From the NCBI GenBank assembly GCA_013298485.1, contig JAAFHS010000073.1, positions 1-8,765 of the forward strand: a stretch of DNA of 8,765 nt. Reading direction: 5' to 3'. The DNA is from Rhodobacterales bacterium. GTDB taxonomy: Bacteria; Pseudomonadota; Alphaproteobacteria; Rhodobacterales; Rhodobacteraceae. The notes under the pieces are model-generated. The model was given only the letters and a program-made list of their open reading frames with translations. It searched no databases and had not been told where the DNA came from. This document shows positions 1 to 7,001 of the stretch, piece by piece (within the stretch, counting starts at the first letter, position 1; the number at the start of each line of letters is the position of its first letter). Made by a program: the position numbers and the translations under genes.

Positions 1-456
1 GTAGGCGGCATAGCCGCGTTCGCCCTTGGTCCCGGCGGTTGAGGCGATGTTGGCGATCCTGCCCCAACCTGCGTCGATCATGCCGGGAAAGACGGCGCGG
101 GTCATACGAAAGGCGCCAGAGAGGTTGATGTCGATCTGGTCGTCCCATGCCACGTCGGAATGATCGTGCAGGAATGCTTCGTGATAGATCCCCGCGGCAT
201 TGACCAGAATTGTGGGCGTTCCAAGGGTTTCGACAACCCTTGCAACGAACCCGTCAACTGACGCGCGGTCTGCCACATCCAGCGTGGCCACCATCACATC
301 CGCCCCAACAGCGTTGCGGACTTCGGTCTGCACCGCGGTATCGCCCGCCCGCCGCGCCCCGATGGCCACCCGGTGCCCCCGCGCGATCAAAACCTGCGCG
401 CAGGCCATGCCGATGCCCGTGGTACCTCCGGTGATGATTGCGGTTCGGGGCGTCAT
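1..456 (-). CDS. SDR-family NAD(P)-dependent oxidoreductase, N-terminal part (gene runs off left edge)
   Basis: Classical short-chain dehydrogenase/reductase, expected to be a cytosolic enzyme that interconverts a hydroxyl and a keto group with NAD(P). The 152 visible residues begin with a Rossmann strand and the cofactor loop TGGTTGIG (residues 9-16). An Asp at 60 fits the adenine-binding position, NAAG is at 86-89, the structural Asn of the SDR tetrad is N111, and the catalytic Ser is S139. Y152, 13 residues after that Ser, is the last complete codon and is very likely the catalytic Tyr; the Lys expected four residues later is outside the window. About 100 residues are missing relative to a usual 250-residue SDR. 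The ATG lies 6 bp after the alcohol dehydrogenase stop with no clear Shine-Dalgarno, so translation is probably coupled. The best general match is the 3-hydroxyacyl/3-hydroxybutyrate dehydrogenase-like group; the substrate is unknown. Confidence 0.9.
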   Translation of the reverse strand, partial: MTPRTAIITGGTTGIGMACAQVLIARGHRVAIGARRAGDTAVQTEVRNAVGADVMVATLDVADRASVDGFVARVVETLGTPTILVNAAGIYHEAFLHDHSDVAWDDQIDINLSGAFRMTRAVFPGMIDAGWGRIANIASTAGTKGERGYAAY

Positions 457-462
457 GGCTGG

Positions 463-1638
463 TCAGCGCGCATTGGTCAGGGCCTGCTTGATAAGGGTTG
501 TCATCTCGGCCAGCGTAAAGGGCCGGGGGTTGGTTCCTGCGGCAGTATCGGTCATCGCCTTGGCTGCGATGCTGTCAATCCGGTCCGCTGTGACGCCAAT
601 CTCGGCCAATGAACGGGGGATGCCGCATTGGTCCAGAAGACCGCAGACCGCGGCATAGAAAGTTTCGAAATCTGAACCCGCCAGCCCCATCGCCTGACAC
701 ATCGGGGCCACCTTCGGCCCGATGGCCGCGGCGTTGAATCGCAAGACGGCGGGCAACAGGACCGCATTGGTCAGCCCGTGCTGGGTGTCAAACTCGGCCC
801 CGACCATGTGACTGATGGCATGCACCATGCCCAGCCCCTTCAGAAAGGCCACCCCTGCCAGACAAGACCCCGTCAGCATCGCCCCTCGCGCAGGGATCGA
901 AGCGGGGTTGTCCAGCGCTTTGGGCAAAGCGCGATAGATCATCCCAAGGGCTTGCAACGCGATGCCGTCGCACATCGGGTGAAAGCTGGGGACACAGTAA
1001 GCCTCGATCGCGTGGGTCAGCGCGTCACATCCAGTCCACGCGGTCAAATTGCGCGGCAGGCCGATGGTCAACTCAGGGTCGAGAAGTGCAGCAAAGGGCT
1101 TTTGCGCCGGATGCCAGACGCAGCCCTTGATGCCCCGCTTGGTGTCGGTGATCATCGCAGTGCTTTCGGTTTCCGCCCCGGTGCCCGAGGTGGTGGGCAC
1201 ACAGAGAAGTGGAACGAAATCGGCCTTGCCCAGTTCGGCTGGCGGGGAGAGGTTGTAATCGAAATCCCACAGATCGCGCGAGCTGTTCAGCACTAGGCTG
1301 ATCGCCTTGCCCGCATCCATCCCCGACCCTCCGCCAAGGGCGATGATGCTGTCATGGCCACCCGCAAGAAAGGTCGCCTTTCCAGCAACCACTTCAACGT
1401 CCAATGGATTGGGAGAGACCTCGGCAAAGGTGCCATGGGCAACGCCCGCGGCTTCCAGATGGCCGCGCAGGGTTTCAACGAAGGACAGCTTTGCCGTTGC
1501 CCTGTCCGTCACGATCAAGGGCTTGCGACAGCCGGCCCCCGCGCAAAGCGCGCCGACCTCGGCCAATCGCCCCGGCCCGTATTTGATCGGCACCGGAAAG
1601 TCCCAATTGGCGGCTTGCGTGAACTGATCGTCTGTCAT
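463..1638 (-). CDS. Iron-containing (group III) alcohol dehydrogenase
   Basis: 391-residue metal-dependent NAD(P)-linked alcohol dehydrogenase, the normal full length for the family, expected to be cytosolic. The N-terminal nucleotide-binding domain carries GGGSGMDAGK (102-111), the family's cofactor loop. The C-terminal helical domain holds the metal site: D205 and H209 in CDALTHAIEAY, H273 and H277 in VHAISH, and H287 in TQHG. By comparison with E. coli FucO, D205, H209, H273 and H287 correspond to the iron ligands, and all are present, so the enzyme should be active. The gene lies 82 bp after the MDR gene and 6 bp before the SDR gene. A purine run AAGGG sits about 10 nt before the ATG, a rather wide spacing. 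Fe-ADHs beside BetA-like GMC enzymes recall DddB and DddA of DMSP/3-hydroxypropionate clusters, but family membership alone does not fix the substrate. Confidence 0.93.
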   Translation of the reverse strand: MTDDQFTQAANWDFPVPIKYGPGRLAEVGALCAGAGCRKPLIVTDRATAKLSFVETLRGHLEAAGVAHGTFAEVSPNPLDVEVVAGKATFLAGGHDSIIALGGGSGMDAGKAISLVLNSSRDLWDFDYNLSPPAELGKADFVPLLCVPTTSGTGAETESTAMITDTKRGIKGCVWHPAQKPFAALLDPELTIGLPRNLTAWTGCDALTHAIEAYCVPSFHPMCDGIALQALGMIYRALPKALDNPASIPARGAMLTGSCLAGVAFLKGLGMVHAISHMVGAEFDTQHGLTNAVLLPAVLRFNAAAIGPKVAPMCQAMGLAGSDFETFYAAVCGLLDQCGIPRSLAEIGVTADRIDSIAAKAMTDTAAGTNPRPFTLAEMTTLIKQALTNAR

Positions 1639-1696
1639 TTTCCGGCTGTCCCTTTTTCGATATGTCGTCGTCGCCGTTCTTTGCCTGCGCGCAAGC

Positions 1697-1714
1697 GCCG
1701 ATATGCTGATCGGC
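1697..1714 (-). other. Small intercistronic inverted repeat between the MDR and Fe-ADH genes
   Basis: A perfect 6-bp inverted repeat (GCCGAT and ATCGGC, 6-nt loop) lies 6 nt after the MDR stop. It sits inside the 82-bp gap, the widest spacer in the operon. Read on the minus strand, no T-run follows, so it does not look like an intrinsic terminator. It could be a processing or stability hairpin, or chance in high-G+C DNA. No promoter is evident in the rest of the gap. Confidence 0.3.
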
Positions 1715-1720
1715 CCTTTG

Positions 1721-2737
1721 TCAGTCAGCGGGCATCGTCAGAATGATCTTGCCACTGCCACCCGCGCTTTCCAGCATCCGGTGCGCGGCGGCGGCTTGTG
1801 CCAGCGTAAAGCGGTCCTGAATGCGGACAAAGATCTTGCCTGCGGCCAGCCACTCTAGCGCCTTTTGAAGAATAGCGGCCTGACGGATCAAATGCGTTCG
1901 CAGGCCCTTCCACATTGGCGTCAGCATCATCACATTGTGAATTGTCAGGTTGCCATTGTAGGCCGTGCCATCAGGTAGGTCACCGGGATTACCCATCAGG
2001 GTGACGATATGGCCGTAGGGTTGCAGCACCCTCAGGCTGTTCAGGAACCCCTCACCCCCGATGTTGTCGAGAACCGCTTTCACGCCGCAGCCGCCGCTCC
2101 ATTCCATCACGGCCGCAACGAAATCCTCCTCCCGGTAGAGGATCGTCCGTTCGGCCCCGGCCGCCGAAGACAACGCGGCTTTTGCGGCTGAACTGACCGT
2201 CGTTGCCACCTGTGCCCCCATGGCGCGTGCGATCTGGGTAGCCATCTGCCCGGTGCCGCCTGCCCCGCCGTGGATTAGCACCAGATCGCCCGGTCCAACA
2301 TCGGCGCGCTCGACCATTGCCTCCCATCCCGTGATGAAGACAAGCGCGATGGCGGCGGCATCTTCAAGGACGACACTGTCGGGCACGCGAACAAGGCAGT
2401 CGGCGGGCACGACCGCATGAAGCGCATAGGTGCCTGCGGCACCGCCCACCCCTCCATGGCAAAAGCACACCCGGTCCCCCGGCGCAAATCCCGTGATGCC
2501 CCGGCCAACCGCTTGCACAATGCCCGCGCCGTCGTGGCCCAAAACACAGCCCGTCGCGGCGCCGAGATAGGGTCCGAGGCTACGAAAGAACGTGTCTGCC
2601 GGGTTCACGCCCGCCGCGACCAGCCGCACCAGAACTTCGGAACCATTGGGATCAAAGGCCAAGTCCAGCGAACGATACTCCAGCACCTCCGGCCCGCCCG
2701 CCGCGCGCATGACCATTGCTTGGGTCGTGAATATCAT
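1721..2737 (-). CDS. Zinc-independent MDR oxidoreductase, quinone oxidoreductase (QOR)-like
   Basis: 338-residue medium-chain dehydrogenase/reductase, expected to use NADPH to reduce a quinone or an alpha,beta-unsaturated carbonyl. The N-terminal GroES-like domain has NPAD at 45-48, where zinc alcohol dehydrogenases carry a metal-binding Cys. GHDGAG (67-72) replaces the GHE motif of zinc enzymes, so the catalytic zinc is probably absent. GDRV follows at 87-90. The Rossmann domain has HGGAGGTG (156-163), the cofactor loop of the QOR branch. Length is normal. The first Met is preceded by AGGGA with 8-nt spacing; a later Met at residue 8 has no such site. The stop of the upstream amidohydrolase gene is 19 bp away, placing this gene in the operon. 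It could detoxify or reduce an enal or enone intermediate, but the substrate is not deducible. Confidence 0.9.
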   Translation of the reverse strand: MIFTTQAMVMRAAGGPEVLEYRSLDLAFDPNGSEVLVRLVAAGVNPADTFFRSLGPYLGAATGCVLGHDGAGIVQAVGRGITGFAPGDRVCFCHGGVGGAAGTYALHAVVPADCLVRVPDSVVLEDAAAIALVFITGWEAMVERADVGPGDLVLIHGGAGGTGQMATQIARAMGAQVATTVSSAAKAALSSAAGAERTILYREEDFVAAVMEWSGGCGVKAVLDNIGGEGFLNSLRVLQPYGHIVTLMGNPGDLPDGTAYNGNLTIHNVMMLTPMWKGLRTHLIRQAAILQKALEWLAAGKIFVRIQDRFTLAQAAAAHRMLESAGGSGKIILTMPAD

Positions 2738-2756
2738 CCCCGTCTTCCCTTCGAAC

Positions 2757-3791
2757 TTAGCCTTGCAGATACCCGGTCAGCACATTGGTCACGTTCTGCC
2801 CCAAGGGCGCAATCGCATAGCCGCCTTCCATCACGAAAAGCGTCGGCAGCCCGAGGCCCGCAATGACCTGCCCCAGCCGAAGGTAATCAGGCGTCTGCAG
2901 GCAGAACCCACCAACCGGATCGCCGTCGAAGGTATCAACGCCCAGCGACAAGACCAGCACATCAGGGGCGTAGGCCCGGACGCGAGCGGCTGCGGCCTGC
3001 AAGGCGTGCAGATAGGTGTCGATGCGGGTTCCGGGTGGCATGGGCAAGTTCAAGTTGAAACCCTCACCGCGCCCGGCACCTGTCTCATCGCCAAAACCCA
3101 GAAGGAAAGGATATTCTTCTTCCGGCCGTCCATGCAGCGAGATGAACAGCACATCGTCTCGGTCATAGAATATCCGCTGCGTGCCATTGCCGTGGTGATA
3201 GTCGATGTCCAAAATCGCCACCCGCGCGGCACCCTGATCGCGAAACATCTGAGCCGCAATGGCAGCATTGTTCAGATAGCAATACCCGCCCGCAAGATCA
3301 CCTGAGGCATGGTGGCCGGGCGGACGACACAGGGCGAAAGCCTCACGCGTGCCCTGTTGCACCATCTCCGCAGCTGTCAGCGTCACGTCCAAGGCCGACC
3401 GGATCGCGTCCCAAGTCCCACGAACGAAGGGCGAGAAGATGTCGAAGGTGAAGGCCGACAGCATGGCGTCGATGTTGTCCATCTGCGGCTTTTGCGCCAT
3501 CCCGCGCATCCCGAAGGTGCGAGCAAAGACCGCGCGGCTAGGGCCGTGGCGCTTTTCCCATAGGGGATAGGCGGTTTCCAGAAAGGTCAGGAAATCGGGG
3601 GCATGGATGCGCGCAGCCTCAGCCAGACCATGGGCTTTGGGCGCGTGCACATCGCGCAGACCGGCATCGGCCAGCGCCAAAAGGATGACTTCCATCCGTT
3701 CGGGGCATTCGGCCATCGGCACGAAAGCCTCGCCCCGCATTTCCAGTGCGCCGGCGTGCCCTTTGTGGGCGTCAGAATAAATGATCTTCAT
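2757..3791 (-). CDS. HDAC-superfamily amidohydrolase, acetylpolyamine amidohydrolase-like
   Basis: 344-residue zinc amidohydrolase of the arginase/deacetylase fold, expected to remove an acyl group from an amine in the cytosol. The sequence follows Mycoplana ramosa acetylpolyamine amidohydrolase with a constant +2 offset: catalytic pair H160/H161 in CRPPGHHA, zinc ligands D197 and H199 in DIDYHHGNGTQ, third zinc ligand D286 in LGVDTF, and transition-state Tyr Y325 in MEGGY. The active site therefore looks intact. Two acidic residues near the substrate entrance of the M. ramosa enzyme (E106, E117) align with D108 and F119, so polyamine specificity is doubtful. The start is the ATG whose ATGA overlaps the permease stop by 4 bp; GGAAGG lies 6 nt before it. 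An in-frame upstream Met at 3830 would overlap the permease by 43 bp and lacks support. Its place beside importer genes suggests it acts on the imported compound. Confidence 0.92.
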   Translation of the reverse strand: MKIIYSDAHKGHAGALEMRGEAFVPMAECPERMEVILLALADAGLRDVHAPKAHGLAEAARIHAPDFLTFLETAYPLWEKRHGPSRAVFARTFGMRGMAQKPQMDNIDAMLSAFTFDIFSPFVRGTWDAIRSALDVTLTAAEMVQQGTREAFALCRPPGHHASGDLAGGYCYLNNAAIAAQMFRDQGAARVAILDIDYHHGNGTQRIFYDRDDVLFISLHGRPEEEYPFLLGFGDETGAGRGEGFNLNLPMPPGTRIDTYLHALQAAAARVRAYAPDVLVLSLGVDTFDGDPVGGFCLQTPDYLRLGQVIAGLGLPTLFVMEGGYAIAPLGQNVTNVLTGYLQG

Positions 3792-5872
3792 GAAGCACCT
3801 TCCAGCTTTGCGTCGATCCGCCTTTGCCAAGCGCGGCAGAATTGATCGGCCAAAAGCGCGATCACGGCCATCGCGATACCGGCAAGAAAACCGATGCCGA
3901 AGTTGCCCTTTGACAGGCCAATATAGATAATCTGCCCCAGCTCATCCGTGCCCACCAGCGCGGTAATCACCAACATGGAAATCCCGAACATGATCGCCTG
4001 ATTGAGGCCCAGCATGATGTTCGGCATCGCCAACGGCACTTTGACCCGCCAGAGCAATTGCGACCGGGTCGCCCCCATGCTGGTCGCGGCCTCGATCACA
4101 TCTTTCGGCACGTGGCGGAGCCCGTATTCCGAATAGCGGATAGGGGCCACGACTGCATAAAGGATGATCGCCAGAAGGGCCGAGAATTCGCCGATCTTAA
4201 AGATCATGATGACAGGTATCAGCAGCACAAACACCGGCATCGTCTGCAACGTGTCATTTATCGGCCGCAAGATGCGCGAGAAGCGGTCGCTCTCGGCCGC
4301 AAGAATGCCCAAGGCCGTGCCGATCATGAAAGAAACCACCACTGCCAAAGCGCAAAGCTGGACGGACAGGACGGCCTTTTCATAGCTGCCCGTCAGTAGC
4401 ATGAAGACCATCGCCGCCGTGGTCCATTGCGCCAGCCGCATTCCGCCAGACCGATAGCCGAACCAGATCAGAAGAAGGCTTGCTCCAGGCCAGGTCAGGT
4501 TGGTCAGGCCGAAAAACAGGATCAGGCCAAAGGCCATTACAGCGATGGCAAGGCCCGTGCGCCCGCGCGACATTGCATATCCAGCGCCGAAAACCACCAG
4601 CGCTGCATAGCCCAAAGCGTGCCAGATTGTCGCCGTGAAGCCCCAGGTAAAGGGGCCGACGACATTCACAAGCCCGATCTTCAGCGGCAGGACCAGCGTG
4701 AAGATAATGAAGTTCTTGACCGAATCCAGCAAGGGTTTGGCCCAAAGAACAAACGTCTCGATCCCGGTATTCAAGGGGCCAGAGGGGTCAAATGTCCAGT
4801 CCTGTGGCCAGGTGTGCAGCGCGGGAAAAGCCCTTGCAGCAAGATAGGCAAGCACCGCCGCACCCAAAACCATCAGGGCAAAACGGTGCCGCTGGGCAAA
4901 CCCCCGTGGCGGCGCCATGTCCGGCGCGCGCGTGGCCAGCCCGTAGGTGATGCGGTCCAGCACCATCGCCATCAGAGCGATGACGATGCCTGCAACAAGG
5001 CTTTCGCCAAACTCTGCTTTGCGCAGGGTGGACAGGACGCGCCAGCCGATATCTTCGGACCCGCCGATGATCGAGGCGACAATAATCATGTTCAACGCGG
5101 CCATTGTGGTCTGATTCACGCCCAGAAGGATCTGCCGCAGGCCCGCCCGACAGCGGACAAGGAAAAACAACTGCCCCTTGGTCGCCCCTGACATGAGGCC
5201 GCTTTCGATGATATCCGAAGGCACCTCACGCAGACCAACGATGGTGTTTTTCACCATGGGCGGGAAAGCGAATATGATGCCCGCGATCAGACCCACAACC
5301 GGGCCAAAGCCGAACAGGATCAGGATGGGCAACAGATAGGCAAAGGCAGGTACGGTTTGGGTGATGTCCATCAGAGGCGTCAGAAACCGTTCGACCCGGG
5401 GGGAGTGAAAGCCCCAGACGCCCAAGGCAAAGCCAAGAGCCACGGCCAGTGGGACGGACACAGCCACCAGTGCCAGAGAGTTCATCGTATCGGGCCACAG
5501 CCCCATCAGCAGGATATAGACCAGCGCGCAAAAGGTGAATGCAGCCAAGGGCCACCGGCCCGCGCGGTGGCCGATCATCACGGCGACGACCAAGCCGACA
5601 GACCAAGGCAACCATCCAAGGAAGCCCGAGAACCAGTCCAGCGGGTATTCCATGATTGCCGACAGAGCCCGGAACGCGGGTTTGAAAACGCCAACGAAGC
5701 TGTCCATACCGGCGTTCAACCAGTCTGTCACTGGCAAGGTCCACTCTGCCGGATAGGCTTTCAGCCCTGGAAACTGAGGTTGCGCCAGCGCCAAAGCCAG
5801 CACGGCGGCCAATACCGCCCCCCAGACAATGACTTGTCCTTTGCCCGATCGGGTCTGCGCGCTCTCACCCAT
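3788..5872 (-). CDS. Fused two-domain ABC permease, glycine betaine/proline (ProW) type
   Basis: 694-residue inner-membrane protein made of two tandem ProW-like permease domains, so one polypeptide could supply the pore that usually needs two subunits. Each half has several hydrophobic segments. The halves repeat with a constant offset of 371 residues: TQTVPAFAYLLPILILFGFG (171-190) matches LQTMPVFVLLIPVIMIFKIG (542-561). Cytoplasmic EAA loops lie at 220-253 and 591-624. The second loop is canonical (EAATSMGATRSQLLWRVKVP). In the first, both conserved prolines are replaced (R242 and R246), though the flanking GATKGQ and ILLGVNQT are kept. The chosen ATG overlaps the ATPase stop by 8 bp; an in-frame Met at 5920 would give 710 residues but a 56-bp overlap. 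The Shine-Dalgarno is weak, consistent with coupling to the ATPase. The partners are the flanking binding protein and ATPase. Confidence 0.93.
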   Translation of the reverse strand: MGESAQTRSGKGQVIVWGAVLAAVLALALAQPQFPGLKAYPAEWTLPVTDWLNAGMDSFVGVFKPAFRALSAIMEYPLDWFSGFLGWLPWSVGLVVAVMIGHRAGRWPLAAFTFCALVYILLMGLWPDTMNSLALVAVSVPLAVALGFALGVWGFHSPRVERFLTPLMDITQTVPAFAYLLPILILFGFGPVVGLIAGIIFAFPPMVKNTIVGLREVPSDIIESGLMSGATKGQLFFLVRCRAGLRQILLGVNQTTMAALNMIIVASIIGGSEDIGWRVLSTLRKAEFGESLVAGIVIALMAMVLDRITYGLATRAPDMAPPRGFAQRHRFALMVLGAAVLAYLAARAFPALHTWPQDWTFDPSGPLNTGIETFVLWAKPLLDSVKNFIIFTLVLPLKIGLVNVVGPFTWGFTATIWHALGYAALVVFGAGYAMSRGRTGLAIAVMAFGLILFFGLTNLTWPGASLLLIWFGYRSGGMRLAQWTTAAMVFMLLTGSYEKAVLSVQLCALAVVVSFMIGTALGILAAESDRFSRILRPINDTLQTMPVFVLLIPVIMIFKIGEFSALLAIILYAVVAPIRYSEYGLRHVPKDVIEAATSMGATRSQLLWRVKVPLAMPNIMLGLNQAIMFGISMLVITALVGTDELGQIIYIGLSKGNFGIGFLAGIAMAVIALLADQFCRAWQRRIDAKLEGAS
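3798..3803 (-). promoter_or_regulatory. Ribosome-binding site that fixes the amidohydrolase start
   Basis: GGAAGG on the minus strand sits 6 nt before the ATG at 3791, within the last codons of the permease gene. It supports the 344-residue product over the 357-residue open frame and indicates coupled translation through the ATGA overlap. Confidence 0.7.
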
Positions 5873-6923
5873 GGGCCACCGGTACAGGGCCCGCTCCCTC
5901 AATCCGACCAAGGGTTTCAACCAGTGACGTCGCCGTCACCGTGCCCAGATAGGCACCGCCCTGCCCCACCACATCCAGACCCGCAGGGCTGGCGGCGAGT
6001 TTGGGTAGAAGACCCTCCATCCGGTCATCCGGCCCGACTTGCGGCAGGCCTTCGGGGCGGTTCGCTATGGCCACAGCGCATTGATGGGCGCGCAGGATCT
6101 TGATCCGGGGAACCTCTCCGGTGAACTGGGCGACATAGTCATCGGCCGGGTTCAAGATCAATTCCTCGGGTGTGCCGATCTGCACGATGCGGCCATCGCG
6201 CATGATCGCCATGCGGTCAGCGATGCGCAGGGCTTCCATGAAGTCATGAGTGATGAATACGATAGACTTCTTCAAAACACGTTGGATGCGCAGGAATTCA
6301 TCTTGCATCTGGCGGCGGATCAAAGGGTCAAGCGCGCTGAAAGGTTCATCCAGAAGCCAAAGTTCAGGTTCAACCGCCAATGACCGCGCGATGCCCACGC
6401 GCTGCTGCTGGCCACCTGACAACTGGCTTGGATAGGAATGTTCGCGGCCCTTCAGACCCACCAGATCGATCACATGAGAGGCGCGGTCGCGTTGCTGCGC
6501 CGAGGTAAGGCCTTGCAGGCGCAAGGGGAAGGCGATGTTCTCGATCACGTTCAGATGTGGCAACAGGCCGAAGTTCTGGAACACCATGCCCAACTTGTGC
6601 CGCCTGATCTCGATCAGTTCCTGCGCCGACTTGGCAAGAAGGTCCTCGCCATCCAGCAAGACCTGCCCATGGTCAGGCTCGATCAGCCGCGACAGGCAGC
6701 GAATGACAGTTGATTTGCCCGACCCCGACAGGCCCATGATAACGAAGGTCTCGCCGACATGGACGTCAAAGCCCGCGTCAATCGCCGCCGGCATATGGCC
6801 CCCTGCCCGCATTTTCTGGGCCAATGCATCCGGACCTTCGCTGCTTCCCACGAAAAAGCGGGCTGGATCGGGGCCATAGACCTTCCACAGATTGCGGCAA
6901 GACAGTTTGACGGGGCCGGGCAT
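5865..6923 (-). CDS. ABC transporter ATP-binding protein, glycine betaine/proline (ProV) type
   Basis: Cytoplasmic ATPase that powers the importer, 352 residues. Walker A GLSGSGKST is at 64-72, the Q-loop Gln at 116, signature LSGGQQQR at 168-175, Walker B LWLLDEP at 188-194, and the switch His H226 in ITHD. The N-terminal stretch before Walker A is long, as in ProV. E. coli ProV is about 400 residues with two CBS units at the end; here only about 90 residues follow the nucleotide-binding domain, enough for one CBS-like unit. The start is the ATG preceded by GGAGG with 5-nt spacing. The open frame can be extended to a GTG at 6992, but that would put a perfect hairpin inside the coding region. 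An intermediate ATG at 6941 is a weaker alternative. The gene overlaps the permease by 8 bp, so the two are clearly co-expressed. Confidence 0.94.
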   Translation of the reverse strand: MPGPVKLSCRNLWKVYGPDPARFFVGSSEGPDALAQKMRAGGHMPAAIDAGFDVHVGETFVIMGLSGSGKSTVIRCLSRLIEPDHGQVLLDGEDLLAKSAQELIEIRRHKLGMVFQNFGLLPHLNVIENIAFPLRLQGLTSAQQRDRASHVIDLVGLKGREHSYPSQLSGGQQQRVGIARSLAVEPELWLLDEPFSALDPLIRRQMQDEFLRIQRVLKKSIVFITHDFMEALRIADRMAIMRDGRIVQIGTPEELILNPADDYVAQFTGEVPRIKILRAHQCAVAIANRPEGLPQVGPDDRMEGLLPKLAASPAGLDVVGQGGAYLGTVTATSLVETLGRIEGAGPVPVAHG

Positions 6924-6928
6924 GGGCG

Positions 6929-6933
6929 CCTCC
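6929..6933 (-). promoter_or_regulatory. Ribosome-binding site that fixes the ATPase start
   Basis: GGAGG on the minus strand lies 5 nt before the ATG at 6923. It is the strongest Shine-Dalgarno in the 78-bp spacer after the binding-protein gene and favours this start over the GTG at 6992 and the ATG at 6941. Confidence 0.75.
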
Positions 6934-6961
6934 AGGGGCATAGTGGCAAGCAGGACCGAAG

Positions 6962-6986
6962 CTTCGGGCGGATAGGCCGCCCGAAG
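6962..6986 (-). other. Perfect 10-bp stem-loop between the binding-protein and ATPase genes
   Basis: CTTCGGGCGG and CCGCCCGAAG form a perfect G+C-rich 10-bp stem with a 5-nt loop, starting 15 nt after the binding-protein stop codon. No T-run follows on the minus strand, so it is not a typical intrinsic terminator. Such intercistronic hairpins after binding-protein genes (the malE-malF arrangement is the classic case) protect the upstream message from 3' exonucleases and let the binding protein be made in excess over the membrane parts. That role is inferred from position and shape; partial transcription attenuation is the alternative. Confidence 0.75.
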
Positions 6987-7001
6987 AGGCACACGAAGGG
7001 C

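Noticed and set aside
2592..3305. Forward-strand open frame of 237 codons
   Set aside because: It lies antisense to the amidohydrolase and MDR genes, whose motifs are clear. The product is Arg/Gln/Pro-rich with no recognisable domain, typical of a complementary-frame shadow in high-G+C DNA.
3792..3830. N-terminal extension of the amidohydrolase to the Met at 3830
   Set aside because: It would overlap the permease by 43 bp. The ATGA overlap with GGAAGG 6 nt upstream, and alignment with related enzymes from MKIIYS onward, favour 3791.
4427..5191. Forward-strand open frame of 254 codons
   Set aside because: It is antisense to the fused permease. Its very polar, Gln/Lys/Arg-rich product is the expected complement of a membrane protein, with no ribosome-binding site or domain.
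5357..6103. Forward-strand open frame of 248 codons
   Set aside because: It spans antisense across the permease-ATPase overlap and has low-complexity polar composition with no family resemblance.
6962..6986. Intrinsic terminator splitting the operon
   Set aside because: The stem is strong but no T-run follows on the minus strand, and the essential ATPase and permease genes of the same importer lie downstream.
6924..6992. ATPase start at the GTG at 6992
   Set aside because: The extra 23 residues would encode a perfect hairpin and do not resemble ProV. A strong GGAGG precedes the ATG at 6923.
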